From assembly GCA_015075165.1 (NCBI GenBank), contig JABTUY010000002.1:907868-971867 (forward strand): a DNA stretch of 64,000 nt, in the 5' to 3' direction. Shown piece after piece: positions 27,976 through 37,234 of this stretch. The translations under genes were made by a program, and so were the position numbers. The first letter of the stretch is position 1, and each line of letters starts with the position of its first letter. The notes under the pieces were generated by a model, which made no database searches, was not told the DNA's origin, and saw only the letters and a program-made list of their open reading frames with translations. This DNA is from Ideonella sp. Lineage in GTDB: Bacteria; Pseudomonadota; Gammaproteobacteria; Burkholderiales; Burkholderiaceae_C.

Positions 27976-29133
27976 CTACTGCGGCAGGCGCCGCGGCGCC
28001 GGCGGCCGCTGGCCGACGGTGAGCTTCAGCTGCAGCGCGTCGGTGCCGCGCTGCACGCCGATCGCCGCCTCGCTGCCGGGCTTGAGCTCGGCCACCGCGG
28101 TCAGCAGCTGGCTGGTGTTGGCCACTCGCCGCTCGCCGACGGTGGTCACCACATCGCCCGGCCTCAGGCCGCTCTTTCCGGCCGGCCCGTCGCGCAGCAC
28201 GCCGGTGATCAGCACGCCGTCCTTGATCGGCAGCTTGAAGCTCTCGACGTACTCGGCCGGCAGGTCGCGCGGCTCGACGCCGATCCAGCCGCGCGTGACC
28301 TTGCCGTCCTTGATCAGCCCTTCCATCACGTGGCGTGCGAGGTCGACCGGAATCGCGAAGCCGATGCCCATGCTGCCGCCGGTGCGCGAGAAGATCGCGG
28401 TGTTGATGCCCACCAGCTGGCCGTTGACGTCGACCAGCGCGCCGCCGGAGTTACCCGGGTTGATCGCGGCATCGGTCTGGATGAAGTTCTCGTAGGTCGA
28501 CAACCCGAGCTGGTTGCGCCCGAGCGCGCTGACGATGCCCGAGGTGACGGTCTGGCCGACGTTGAACGGGTTGCCGATCGCCAGCACCACGTCGCCGACC
28601 TGCAGCGCCTGGGCGTTGCCCAGCGTCACCGCGGGCAGGCGGTCGAGTTCGACGCGCAGCACTGCCACGTCGGTGTCGGGGTCGGTGCCGACCAGGCGTG
28701 CCTTGGCGCTGCGGCCGTCGGCGAGGCCGACGTCGATCTCGGTCGCGCCCTCGACCACGTGGTTGTTGGTCAGCAGGTAGCCCTGCGCCGAGACGATCAC
28801 GCCGGAGCCGACGCCACGCTGCACCTCGCCGGGGTCGCGATCACCGAAGAAGTAGCGGTACCAGGGGTCGCCCTCGTGCGGGTTGCGCGCGCCGGGCCTG
28901 GCCGCGCTGACGCTGACCACCGCCGGCGCCGCGCGACGCACCGCGCTGTTGAAACTGCCCGGGTTGGGCGTGGCCGGCGCGGACGGCGGCGCCGCGGTGC
29001 GGATCGCCACCACGCCGGGCGTGGCAGCGGCCGGTGCGCGGGCCAGCCAGTGCGGCTTCAACGTGCCGACGACGAACATCACCGCCAGCGCGACCGTGAC
29101 CGCCTGCGAGAATATGGACCAGAGTCTTCGCAC
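27976..29133 (-). CDS. S1C serine protease, DegS/DegQ-like, membrane-anchored with one PDZ domain
   Basis: 385 aa. N-terminal anchor (SQAVTVALAVMFVVGTL), trypsin-like domain with catalytic His in LLTNNHVVEG, Asp in DTDVAVLRV and Ser in NPGNSGGALV, then a single PDZ domain (GLRPGDVVTTVGERRV). One PDZ and a membrane anchor favour a DegS-like quality-control or regulatory protease rather than DegP. No ATG precedes the anchor; GTG at 29133 gives VRRLWSIF, the usual opening in this family. It is divergent from the nif3-like gene with only 24 bp between starts. Confidence 0.9.
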   Translation of the reverse strand: MRRLWSIFSQAVTVALAVMFVVGTLKPHWLARAPAAATPGVVAIRTAAPPSAPATPNPGSFNSAVRRAAPAVVSVSAARPGARNPHEGDPWYRYFFGDRDPGEVQRGVGSGVIVSAQGYLLTNNHVVEGATEIDVGLADGRSAKARLVGTDPDTDVAVLRVELDRLPAVTLGNAQALQVGDVVLAIGNPFNVGQTVTSGIVSALGRNQLGLSTYENFIQTDAAINPGNSGGALVDVNGQLVGINTAIFSRTGGSMGIGFAIPVDLARHVMEGLIKDGKVTRGWIGVEPRDLPAEYVESFKLPIKDGVLITGVLRDGPAGKSGLRPGDVVTTVGERRVANTSQLLTAVAELKPGSEAAIGVQRGTDALQLKLTVGQRPPAPRRLPQ

Positions 29134-29157
29134 GGGTGGTTCCCGAAAGGGCTGGCG

Positions 29158-29907
29158 ATGGTGACGCGCGACGAACTGCAGTCGCACCTGGCACAGCTGC
29201 TGGGTGTGGAGCGCTTTCGCGATTATGGGCCGAACGGCTTGCAGGTCGAAGGCCGGCGCGAGGTGCGCCGCGTCGTCTCGGGCGTGACGGCGAGCCTGGC
29301 GCTGATCGAGGCGGCCGTGCAGGCGCGCGCCGATGCGCTGCTGGTGCACCACGGCTTGTTCTGGCGCGGCCACGATGGTCGCGTCACCGGCTGGCTGCGC
29401 GCGCGGCTGGCGCCGCTGCTGGCGCACGAGATCAACCTGTTCGCCTACCACCTGCCGCTCGATGCGCACGACGAATGCGGCAACAACGCGCAGTTCGGTG
29501 CACGGCTGGGGCTGCGCGCCGATGCGCGCTTCGGCGAGCAGGACCTCGGGTTCGCCGGCGATGCCGGTGCGCTGGCTTCGCTGGCCGCGCTGACGGACGC
29601 GGTGCAACGCGTCTGCGGCCGCGCGCCGGTGGCGGTGGCCGGCGACGGGCGCGCGCTGCGCCGCATCGGCTGGTGCACCGGCGGCGCACAAGGTAGCTTC
29701 GAGGCGGCGATCGCCGCCGGCGTCGACGCCTACCTCACGGGCGAGATCTCCGAGCCGCAGGCGCACATCGCGCGCGAGACCGGCGTCGCCTTCGTCGCCT
29801 GCGGTCACCACGCCACCGAACGCTTCGGCGTGTCGGCGTTGGGCGAGCACCTGGCGTCGCGCTTCGGGCTCGAGCATTGCTTCATCGACGTGGACAATCC
29901 GGCATGA
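29158..29907 (+). CDS. Nif3-like dinuclear metal-centre protein (YbgI/DUF34)
   Basis: 249 aa. Metal ligands recognisable in LLVHHGLFW, FAYHLPLDAHDECGNN and ACGHHATERFG. The DYGPNGLQVEG block at the N-terminus is a family hallmark. Function is unsettled: names such as GTP cyclohydrolase I type 2 homolog are historical. The ATG at 29158 lies 24 bp from the divergent protease start; the stop overlaps pdxA by 4 bp (ATGA). Confidence 0.9.
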   Translation: MVTRDELQSHLAQLLGVERFRDYGPNGLQVEGRREVRRVVSGVTASLALIEAAVQARADALLVHHGLFWRGHDGRVTGWLRARLAPLLAHEINLFAYHLPLDAHDECGNNAQFGARLGLRADARFGEQDLGFAGDAGALASLAALTDAVQRVCGRAPVAVAGDGRALRRIGWCTGGAQGSFEAAIAAGVDAYLTGEISEPQAHIARETGVAFVACGHHATERFGVSALGEHLASRFGLEHCFIDVDNPA

Positions 29908-30935
29908 ACCGGCAGCCGCTGCTCGCGGTGTCGATGGGCGACCCATGCGGCATCGGGCCCGAGATCGTCGCGCGCGCCTGCAGCGCGAACCCGCCGGCGC
30001 CGTGCGTGGTGGTGGGCGATCTGGCTGTGATGCGCCGCGCCATCGCGCAGTGCGGGCTCGAGGCGCCGCTGGCGCTGCTCGATGCGCCGGACGAAGCACC
30101 TGACGTGCCGGCCGGTACGCTCGCGCTGTGGCAGCCGCCGGGTTTGCCGGCGCGGCTTGCCGCGCTGCCGATCGGCAGCGTGCAGTCCGATGCCGGCCGC
30201 GCCGCGCTGCGCTGCATCGAGGCCGCCACCGAGCTGGTGCTGACCGGCCGCGCGGCGGCGATCGTGACCGCGCCGGTGCACAAGCAGGCGCTGGCGGCGG
30301 CCGGCTCGCCGTATCCCGGGCACACCGAGATGCTGCAGGCGCTGGCGGCGCGCGGTGGCGCGCTGCCCGAGGTGCGCATGATGCTGGCCAACGACGAGTT
30401 GCGCGTCGTGCTGGTGACGATCCACGTCGCGCTGCGCCGCGCGATCGAGCTGCTCGACGTCGAGCGCATCGTCACCACGATCCGCCTCACGCACGAGGCC
30501 GGGCGCCGCCTGGGCCTGGCCGCGCCGCGCATCGCGGTAGCAGGGTTGAACCCGCATGCCGGCGAGGGCGGTCTGTTCGGCGACGAAGAGCAGCGGCTGA
30601 TCGCGCCGGCGATCGCCGCGGCGTGCGCTGCCGGCTGGCCCGCCAGCGGGCCGTTCGCACCCGACACCGTGTTCATGCGCGCACGCCATGCGAAGGGCCA
30701 CGCCGGCGAGTTCGATTTCGTGGTCGCGATGACGCACGACCACGGCTTGATCCCGGTGAAGTACCTCGGCGTCGAACGTGGTGTCAACGTGACGCTCGGC
30801 CTGCCGTTCGTGCGCACCAGCCCCGACCACGGCACGGCGTTCGATATCGCCGGCCGTGGCGTGGCCGACGCGACCAGCCTGCGCGCCGCGCTGTCAGTGG
30901 CGCACGAGTTGTGCCGCTGCGCCGCGCGCGGTTGA
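29904..30935 (+). CDS. pdxA: PdxA, 4-hydroxythreonine-4-phosphate dehydrogenase
   Basis: 343 aa metal-dependent NAD(P) enzyme of pyridoxal phosphate synthesis. Metal-binding histidines lie in YPGHTEML, AGLNPHAGEGG and MTHDHGLIP. SMGDPCGIGPEI at the start and FVRTSPDHGTAFDIAG near the end are strong family signatures. It is coupled to the nif3-like gene by ATGA. Its last 42 bp overlap the 3' end of the convergent DUF1631 gene. Confidence 0.94.
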   Translation: MNRQPLLAVSMGDPCGIGPEIVARACSANPPAPCVVVGDLAVMRRAIAQCGLEAPLALLDAPDEAPDVPAGTLALWQPPGLPARLAALPIGSVQSDAGRAALRCIEAATELVLTGRAAAIVTAPVHKQALAAAGSPYPGHTEMLQALAARGGALPEVRMMLANDELRVVLVTIHVALRRAIELLDVERIVTTIRLTHEAGRRLGLAAPRIAVAGLNPHAGEGGLFGDEEQRLIAPAIAAACAAGWPASGPFAPDTVFMRARHAKGHAGEFDFVVAMTHDHGLIPVKYLGVERGVNVTLGLPFVRTSPDHGTAFDIAGRGVADATSLRAALSVAHELCRCAARG

Positions 30936-33434
30936 GGCGGCCTTGCCGCCGACGCTCAGCTGCGACAGCTGGTGCCGCGCGCGGGCGGTGGCGCGCTCGA
31001 GCAGGTAGGCACTCTCGAACGCGCGCAGGCGGTTGTTCTCGCACATGCGGCTGAGCATGCGGTAGGTCATCGAGATCGTGCGCTGGTGCTTCTGGCCGCG
31101 CGTGAAGACGAAGAACGTGCGGCCCGCGCTGACATGCGACAACCGCACCTTGTGCCAGGCGCCTTCGAGGTGCATCTGGTAGGCGAAGCCGATCTGCACA
31201 TGGTCGGCCAGCGTGCTGCCGCGCGTGGGCTCCACCGGCTCGGGCTCGGGCAGGCCGTCGATCTGGATGTCGACCGCCTGCACCTCGGGTTCGGCCTCGA
31301 GCTCGATGTCGATCTTGCCGTTCCAGTCGACCGACCGCTCGTCGACCAGTCCGATCGCCTTCGCTTCGGCTTCGGTGAACGTGGTGGCCTGCACCGCGTC
31401 GAGCAGCACCGGCAGCTCCGATGCCGGCATCGGCGGCAGCTCGCTCGCCTGCGGGATCGGCTGGCCGAGCACGCTGTCGACCTGCTTGAGCAGCAGGTTG
31501 TAGTCGAGCGTGCGCATCGTCTCGCCCTTCAGCGATTCGGCGTGCGCCGGCAGCAGCTTGGCGAAGAACTCCTTGCGCGCCGCCTCGGGCCACAGGATCA
31601 GGTCCATGCCCGCGTTCAGGGTCTTCATCAACGGCGGCAGCGCCAGCAGGAAGGCCTTGCGCTGCGCCGGCGAACCCTTGGGCTGTACGCTCATCAGCAG
31701 GTCGCGCCCGGCCAGGCGCAGACGCGCGACGCTCGGGCTGTCGGCACCGTCGCGCAGCGCGCAGTGCATCACGGCCTGGCTCCACACCGCGGCCACGAAG
31801 TCGAGCAGGAACTCCGGCGCCGGCGTGCCGTGCAGGCCCTGGCGCAGCTGCGCGGCGTAGCGCTGCTGCAAGCGCAGCTGGTTCTCCTTGCGCGCGAGCA
31901 CCTCGTCGGCATTGCCCTGGCGTTGCACCTCGCGCCGGTTCTGGTCGACCACGAACAGCTCGAGCTCGCCGAGCTTCTGCTCGTACAGCTGCATCTGGTC
32001 GAAGTCGCCCTCGACGATCTGCTGCACCAGGTCTTTCACCAGCTTCAGGAAGGCCTTGCCATCCTCGTCGTCGAGGTTGTCGAACGCCACCGCCAACGAT
32101 GCGATGCGGTTGACGAAGCGGCGCACCGGGTGGCGGCGCGACGAGAAGAAGCTCGGGTCGCCCAGCGCGGCGCGCAACACCGGCAGTTGCAGACGGCCGA
32201 TCTGGCGCGCCATCTGCGGCGGTACCTTGGCGTCGGACAGGATCTGGTCGAACAGGCTGCCGACGACGTCGATCACCATGTGATCGAGCGTGCCGGTCGC
32301 CGCCTGCCGCAGCTCGTCGCGGTGCGCGACGATCAGGTTGGGCCCGACGCCGCTGCCGGTCGACGGCAGCGCACCCGACAACGAAGACGACAAGCTCTCC
32401 AGGCCGCCGCCGCGCGTGGTCGGGGCCGACACCACGTCCGGTGGCGCGGTGTAGGTCAACCGGCGCAGCAGGCTCATCAACTCGGGGTCGACCTGGCCCA
32501 GCGAGGCGCCGCCGCGCGGCGACCCGAACAGCGTGCCTCCGGCGCGTTCGGTGGCCGGCAGCCGCATCGCCGGCAACGCGCCGTGGCCGCTGGCGGCGAA
32601 GCCCTCGATGCCGGCGCCGCGCTGGCTGCGCGCGAAGCCCGGCTGGCCGTCCGCGCTCGGTGCGGCTGTGGCCCGGGCCGCAACGGTATCGCGGCCGAGC
32701 GCGCCGTGACCCGACAACGTGCCGCCGGTGCTGGAGGTGCCCGAGGTGCTGTGGGCGTGCACGCTGTCACGCGAAGACGCCTGCACGGCCGGCGCGGTCG
32801 CCCGCACCAGCATGCCCAGCGGCTTGACGCCGGCAGCACGCAGGTCGCCCATCACCGCGAGATAGGTCTGGCGCATCGCCGCCGCCAGCGCCCGGCCGAC
32901 CTCGATCGACAGCGCCTTGCGTACCTCCTTGCGGTCGGCGGTGGCCTCGATGGCGCGCACCAGCGCCTGGCCGATCACCTCGGGGCGCAGCGGGTTGCGC
33001 TCGGCCTCGGCGCTGCGCCGGTTCAGCACCGCGCCGATGTAGGTGTCGAGTTCGCGCAGCTCCCACTCGCATTGGCTCTGGATGTCCAGTGCGAAGCGGT
33101 TGGCCAGTACCTTGATCTCGACCTCATGGTCCTCGACCAGGGTCATCATGTCCCAGGTGGTCGGCCCCGATGACTGCGTGCCGCGCGGCACCACCTCGCG
33201 TGCCACATGGTCGTCGAGCGTGTCGTTGAAGGTCTGGGTGAACAGCGCCAGCTTGCGGTTGAGCTCGAACTGCCCGCCCAGCAATGCGTCGCGCTGCGTC
33301 AGGTTGGTGGCCGACAACGCTGCCAGGCCGAGGCTGTTGACGCTCTTCTCGGCCGCTGCGCGCGCGGCCAGACGCAACCGCTGCACGGCGGTTTCGAGAG
33401 CGGGCGGCAGCCGCGTGGGCGCAATCGTTGTCAT
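30894..33434 (-). CDS. DUF1631 protein, 846 aa, function unknown
   Basis: Large cytosolic-looking protein without signal peptide or clear membrane helix. The N-terminal ~220 residues are helical and charged; a Ser/Gly/Thr-rich linker (about 225-310) follows, then a helical core (HRDELRQAATGTLDHMVIDV, ARQIGRLQLPVLRAAL, RRHPVRRFVNRIAS). The C-terminal part (VQIGFAYQMHLEGAWHKVRL, FVFTRGQKHQRTISMTYRML) looks like a small beta-rich domain that could resemble PilZ, but I cannot confirm that. The family is typical of Beta- and Gammaproteobacteria. ATG at 33434 chosen; a hairpin stands 18 bp upstream. The 3' end overlaps pdxA by 42 bp. Confidence 0.85.
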   Translation of the reverse strand: MTTIAPTRLPPALETAVQRLRLAARAAAEKSVNSLGLAALSATNLTQRDALLGGQFELNRKLALFTQTFNDTLDDHVAREVVPRGTQSSGPTTWDMMTLVEDHEVEIKVLANRFALDIQSQCEWELRELDTYIGAVLNRRSAEAERNPLRPEVIGQALVRAIEATADRKEVRKALSIEVGRALAAAMRQTYLAVMGDLRAAGVKPLGMLVRATAPAVQASSRDSVHAHSTSGTSSTGGTLSGHGALGRDTVAARATAAPSADGQPGFARSQRGAGIEGFAASGHGALPAMRLPATERAGGTLFGSPRGGASLGQVDPELMSLLRRLTYTAPPDVVSAPTTRGGGLESLSSSLSGALPSTGSGVGPNLIVAHRDELRQAATGTLDHMVIDVVGSLFDQILSDAKVPPQMARQIGRLQLPVLRAALGDPSFFSSRRHPVRRFVNRIASLAVAFDNLDDEDGKAFLKLVKDLVQQIVEGDFDQMQLYEQKLGELELFVVDQNRREVQRQGNADEVLARKENQLRLQQRYAAQLRQGLHGTPAPEFLLDFVAAVWSQAVMHCALRDGADSPSVARLRLAGRDLLMSVQPKGSPAQRKAFLLALPPLMKTLNAGMDLILWPEAARKEFFAKLLPAHAESLKGETMRTLDYNLLLKQVDSVLGQPIPQASELPPMPASELPVLLDAVQATTFTEAEAKAIGLVDERSVDWNGKIDIELEAEPEVQAVDIQIDGLPEPEPVEPTRGSTLADHVQIGFAYQMHLEGAWHKVRLSHVSAGRTFFVFTRGQKHQRTISMTYRMLSRMCENNRLRAFESAYLLERATARARHQLSQLSVGGKAASTARGAAAQLVRH

Positions 33435-33451
33435 CGGGGTCGCATGACCGC

Positions 33452-33480
33452 GGGTCGCGGCCAGTATGCGGCCGCGACCC
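33452..33480 (-). promoter_or_regulatory. 11-bp stem hairpin in the leader of the DUF1631 gene
   Basis: GGGTCGCGGCC (33452-33462) and GGCCGCGACCC (33470-33480) form a perfect inverted repeat around a 7-bp centre, 18 bp upstream of the ATG at 33434. It could be a repressor operator or an RNA hairpin limiting translation. No known regulator motif is recognised. Confidence 0.5.
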
Positions 33481-33624
33481 ACGATGACACAGCGTGAAGC
33501 AGGCCGTGTTCCGGGCTTGATTCACGCTAGGCCCATGCCTGCGATGCCGACTGCAGCGGCCGTTACCTCCGGTTGCCGAAGTCGTGGATTGAGCGCCTTT
33601 CGGCGCCCGTCGCAGCGCCGTTCG

Positions 33625-34035
33625 TCAGCGCTTGAGTGCGTCGCGGATCTCGCGCAGCAAGGCGATGTCTTCGGGCGGCGCGGCCGGTGGGGGTGGTGGC
33701 GCTTCCTTCTTCAGTCGGTTGATCTGCTTGACCATCACGAAGATGATGAAGGCGAGGATCACGAAGTTGATCGCCACGGTGATGAAGTTGCCGTAGGCGA
33801 ACACCGCGCCGGCCTTCTTGGCGTCGGCGAGGTTGGTCGCGGTCTGGCCGGCCAGCGCAATGAAGTAGTTGCTGAAGTCGAGCCCGCCCAGCACCTTGCC
33901 GACCAGCGGCATGATCAGGTCGCTGACCATCGAGTCGACGATCTTGCCGAACGCACCGCCGATGATCACGCCGACGGCCAGATCGACGACGCTGCCCTTC
34001 ATCGCGAACTCTTTGAACTCGCTGGTGAAACTCAT
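33625..34035 (-). CDS. mscL: MscL, large-conductance mechanosensitive channel
   Basis: 136 aa. N-terminal [29 protein letters not shown] (TM1 region), a periplasmic loop and TM2 [21 protein letters not shown], then a Pro-rich linker and the C-terminal helix [16 protein letters not shown]. It opens under membrane tension to release solutes. ATG at 34035 with GGAG upstream. It is divergent from petA across 190 bp. Confidence 0.96.
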   Translation of the reverse strand: MSFTSEFKEFAMKGSVVDLAVGVIIGGAFGKIVDSMVSDLIMPLVGKVLGGLDFSNYFIALAGQTATNLADAKKAGAVFAYGNFITVAINFVILAFIIFVMVKQINRLKKEAPPPPPAAPPEDIALLREIRDALKR

Positions 34036-34225
34036 GCTCTGCGCTCCTTCGCGTTGGTCTTGGTGGTGCCCCGACGTGCCGCCGCCGGCCGCGGCCAGTA
34101 TTGCGAAGCCCCGGGTGCTGTCAATCGGTGAAGCACCGCCAGCGCCGAGTGGGCTTGACCGCTCCGCTAGAATGACCGGCTGTCCGCAAAGGCAAGGCGG
34201 CGCATTCCATTCGCGAAGGATTTCC

Positions 34226-34825
34226 ATGGCAGAGCCTCTGGTCGACCCCGCACGGCGCAACTGGGTCATGATCACCTGTGGTGCGGGTGCCGTCGGCGGG
34301 GTGGCCACCGCGGTGCCGTTCGTCGCGAGCTTCACCCCGTCGGAGCGAGCCAAGGCGGCCGGCGCACCGGTCGAGGTCGACATCTCCGGGCTCCAGCCTG
34401 GCGAGAAGATGACGGTCGAGTGGCGCGGCAAGCCGGTGTGGATCCTGCGCCGCACGCCGGAGCAACTGGCGTCGCTGAAGAAGACCGATGCCGAGGTGGC
34501 CGACCCGAACTCCGAGCGCAAGACGTACCCGATCCCGCCGTACGCCAAGAACGAATACCGCTCGCTCAAGCCCGAGGTGCTCGTGCTGGTCGGCATCTGC
34601 CCACATCTGGGCTGCTCGCCGAGCGACAAGTTCATCCCGGGCCCGCAGCCGTCGCTGCCCGACAACTGGGAGGGCGGCTTCCTGTGCCCGTGCCACGGCT
34701 CGACTTTCGACCTCGCTGGTCGCGTGTTCAAGAACAAGCCCTCGCCCGACAACCTCGAAGTGCCGCCGTACACGTACCTGTCCGACACCCGGCTGCTCAT
34801 CGGCGAGGACAACAAGAAGGCGTGA
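34226..34825 (+). CDS. petA: PetA, Rieske iron-sulfur subunit of cytochrome bc1
   Basis: 199 aa. A membrane anchor ([21 protein letters not shown]) follows an RRNWV motif, a Tat-like signal as expected for Rieske proteins. The [2Fe-2S] ligands lie in CPHLGC and CPCHGSTF. It transfers electrons from quinol to cytochrome c1. GAAGGA stands 5 nt before the ATG at 34226. The first gene of petABC; petB follows after 73 bp. Confidence 0.97.
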   Translation: MAEPLVDPARRNWVMITCGAGAVGGVATAVPFVASFTPSERAKAAGAPVEVDISGLQPGEKMTVEWRGKPVWILRRTPEQLASLKKTDAEVADPNSERKTYPIPPYAKNEYRSLKPEVLVLVGICPHLGCSPSDKFIPGPQPSLPDNWEGGFLCPCHGSTFDLAGRVFKNKPSPDNLEVPPYTYLSDTRLLIGEDNKKA

Positions 34826-34898
34826 GTGCTGCCGCGGGGCGCCGCCGCCCCGCCAGCCGATCGACACCCGCACCCGCTGAAACCGACCGAGGTTCCGC

Positions 34899-36314
34899 AT
34901 GGCCGAAATGAAGGATGCCCCCGCCGACGCGCCGCTGAGCGTCAAGGCGATGACCTGGCTGGACAACCGCTTCCCGACGCTGTTCGCCGAGTACCGGAAG
35001 CACATGTCCGAGTACTACGCGCCGAAGAACTTCAACGTCTGGTACTTCTTCGGCTCGCTGGCGATGCTGGTGCTGGTGATCCAGATCGTCACCGGCATCT
35101 TCCTGACGATGCACTACAAGCCCGATGCGGCGAGCGCGTTCGCGTCGGTCGAATACATCATGCGCGACGTGCCGGGCGGCTGGATCATCCGCTACATGCA
35201 CAGCACCGGGGCGAGCGCGTTCTTCATCGTCGTCTACCTGCACATGTTCCGCGCGCTGCTGTACGGCAGCTACCGCAAGCCGCGCGAGCTGGTGTGGCTC
35301 TTCGGCTGCGCGATCTTCCTGTGCCTGATGGCCGAGGCGTTCTTCGGCTACCTGCTGCCGTGGGGCCAGATGAGCTACTGGGGTGCGCAGGTGATCGTCA
35401 ACCTGTTCGGCGCCATCCCGTTCATCGGCCCCGACCTGGCGCTGCTGATCCGCGGCGACTACGTGGTCAGCGATGCCACGCTGAACCGCTTCTTCGCGTT
35501 CCACGTCATCGCCGTGCCGCTGGCGCTGCTCGGCCTGGTGGTGGCGCACCTGCTGGCGCTGCACGACGTCGGCTCGAACAACCCCGACGGTGTCGAGATC
35601 AAGTCCCACAAGGACGCACGCGGCGTGCCGCTGGACGGCATTCCGTTCCACCCGTACTACACGGTGCACGACCTGCTCGGCGTGTCGGTGTTCCTGATCG
35701 TCTTCTGCGCGATCCTGTTCTTCGCGCCGGAGCTCGGCGGCTACTTCCTCGAGTACAACAACTTCATCCCGGCCGACCCGCTGAAGACGCCGCCGCACAT
35801 CGCGCCGGTGTGGTACTTCACGCCGTTCTACACGATGCTGCGTGCGACCACCGATCCGATGGTCAACGCGCTGTGCGTACTGGTCGGCATCGCGGCGCTG
35901 TTCAACCTCGTGCGTGGCAGCAAGCAGTCGCTCGCGCTGCGCGGCGGCCTCGTGGTCGGCGCGGCGGTGTTGATCGTGCTGATGAAGACCTTCGACGCCA
36001 AGTTCTGGGGCGTGGTGCTGATGGGTGGCGCGGTGGTGATCCTGTTCTTCCTGCCCTGGCTCGACCACAGCCCGGCCAAGTCCATTCGCTACCGGCCGGG
36101 CTGGCACCGGCTGGTGCTGGCGCTGTTCGTGGTGGCGTTCCTGATCCTCGGCTACCAGGGCACGCAGCCGGCCGCGCCGAGCGGCTCGGCGCTCGAGCTG
36201 CTGTCGCAGGGGTGCACGCTGATCTACTTCGCCTTCTTCCTGCTGATGCCCTGGTGGAGCCGCCTCGGCAGCTTCAAGCCGGTGCCCGAGCGCGTGACGT
36301 TCGCTCCCCATTGA
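34899..36314 (+). CDS. petB: PetB, cytochrome b of the bc1 complex
   Basis: 471 aa with about eight to nine membrane helices. Haem-ligating histidine pairs lie in [17 protein letters not shown] and [16 protein letters not shown]. Quinol-site motifs include [14 protein letters not shown] and, in place of the common [18 protein letters not shown], a variant seen in Proteobacteria. It ends with an extra C-terminal membrane segment. ATG at 34899; petC starts 23 bp after its stop. Confidence 0.97.
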   Translation: MAEMKDAPADAPLSVKAMTWLDNRFPTLFAEYRKHMSEYYAPKNFNVWYFFGSLAMLVLVIQIVTGIFLTMHYKPDAASAFASVEYIMRDVPGGWIIRYMHSTGASAFFIVVYLHMFRALLYGSYRKPRELVWLFGCAIFLCLMAEAFFGYLLPWGQMSYWGAQVIVNLFGAIPFIGPDLALLIRGDYVVSDATLNRFFAFHVIAVPLALLGLVVAHLLALHDVGSNNPDGVEIKSHKDARGVPLDGIPFHPYYTVHDLLGVSVFLIVFCAILFFAPELGGYFLEYNNFIPADPLKTPPHIAPVWYFTPFYTMLRATTDPMVNALCVLVGIAALFNLVRGSKQSLALRGGLVVGAAVLIVLMKTFDAKFWGVVLMGGAVVILFFLPWLDHSPAKSIRYRPGWHRLVLALFVVAFLILGYQGTQPAAPSGSALELLSQGCTLIYFAFFLLMPWWSRLGSFKPVPERVTFAPH

Positions 36315-36337
36315 GATCGGCCAGGAGTCCCATCACC

Positions 36338-37120
36338 ATGAATCGATTGCTCCTCAGCCTGCTCGTCGTTGCGGGGTCGTGGCTCGCGGTGCCGGCCGCG
36401 TCGGCCTCCGAAGGCGGCGTGCCGCTCGATCACTTCCCGAAGGAGCGGGTGACCGAGGTCGCCGCGCTGCAGCGCGGTGCGAAGCTGTTCGTCAACTACT
36501 GCCTCAATTGCCACGCCGCGGCCTCGGTGCGCTACAACCGCATGACCGACCCCGCGGTCGGCCTGACCGACGAGCAGATCAGGGCCAACCTGCTGTTCGC
36601 CGGCGAGAAGGTCGGCGAGACGATGACGGTGGCGATGACGGCCAAGCAGGGCAAGGCCTGGTTCGGCGCCGAGCCGCCCGACCTGGGCCTGGTCGCGCGC
36701 TCGCGTGCCAGTGCCGGCCGCAGCGGCGCCGACTACCTGTACACCTACCTGCGCACCTTCTACCGCGACGACACCAAGGCCACCGGCTGGAACAACCTGG
36801 TGTTCCCGAGCGTCGCGATGCCGCACGCACTGTGGGAGCTGCAGGGCCAGCAGCGTGCCGTGTTCGTCGAGCGACCCGACCCGCACGACCCGAAGGTCAC
36901 GCTGCACGAGTTCGACCGCTTCGAGCCGATCAGCGCCGGCAGCATGAGCAAGCTCGAGTACGACGCCGCCGTGGCCGACCTGGTGGCGTATCTGCAGTGG
37001 ATGTCCGAGCCCGCCCAGGACCAGCGCGTGCGCATCGGCGTGTGGGTGCTGCTGTTCCTCGGCCTGTTCACGGTCATCGCGTGGCGCCTGAATGCCGCGT
37101 ACTGGAAAGACGTGAAGTGA
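36338..37120 (+). CDS. petC: PetC, cytochrome c1 of the bc1 complex
   Basis: 260 aa. Signal peptide (LLLSLLVVAGSWLAVPAASA), c-type haem motif CLNCH, the sixth-ligand methionine region FPSVAMPHALWEL and a C-terminal membrane anchor (VWVLLFLGLFTVIAWRL). Hands electrons from the Rieske centre to soluble cytochromes. ATG at 36338 behind CAGGAGT. A 9-bp hairpin at 37170-37192 follows the gene. Confidence 0.97.
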   Translation: MNRLLLSLLVVAGSWLAVPAASASEGGVPLDHFPKERVTEVAALQRGAKLFVNYCLNCHAAASVRYNRMTDPAVGLTDEQIRANLLFAGEKVGETMTVAMTAKQGKAWFGAEPPDLGLVARSRASAGRSGADYLYTYLRTFYRDDTKATGWNNLVFPSVAMPHALWELQGQQRAVFVERPDPHDPKVTLHEFDRFEPISAGSMSKLEYDAAVADLVAYLQWMSEPAQDQRVRIGVWVLLFLGLFTVIAWRLNAAYWKDVK

Positions 37121-37169
37121 CCTGTCCGCCGGCGTGCCGCAGCGCGGGCGCCGGCCTGAATCCTTGCCG

Positions 37170-37192
37170 CGGGCGGCGCCCATCGCCGCCCG
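37170..37192 (+). terminator. Hairpin between petC and sspA
   Basis: A 9-bp GC stem (37170-37178 with 37184-37192) around the loop CCCAT, 50 bp after petC. No T tract follows. It could end petABC transcription or stabilise the message 3' end. Confidence 0.45.
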
Positions 37193-37234
37193 GTGTGCCG
37201 TTGTTCGAGCCTTCGCCTCGGGAGTTTCGCCGCC

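Noticed and set aside
34140-34180. Sigma-70 promoter for petABC using TTGACC and TAGAAT
   Set aside because: Both hexamers exist upstream of petA, but the spacer is only 7 bp; with a 17-bp spacer no good -35 is found. The -10 alone is too weak to list.
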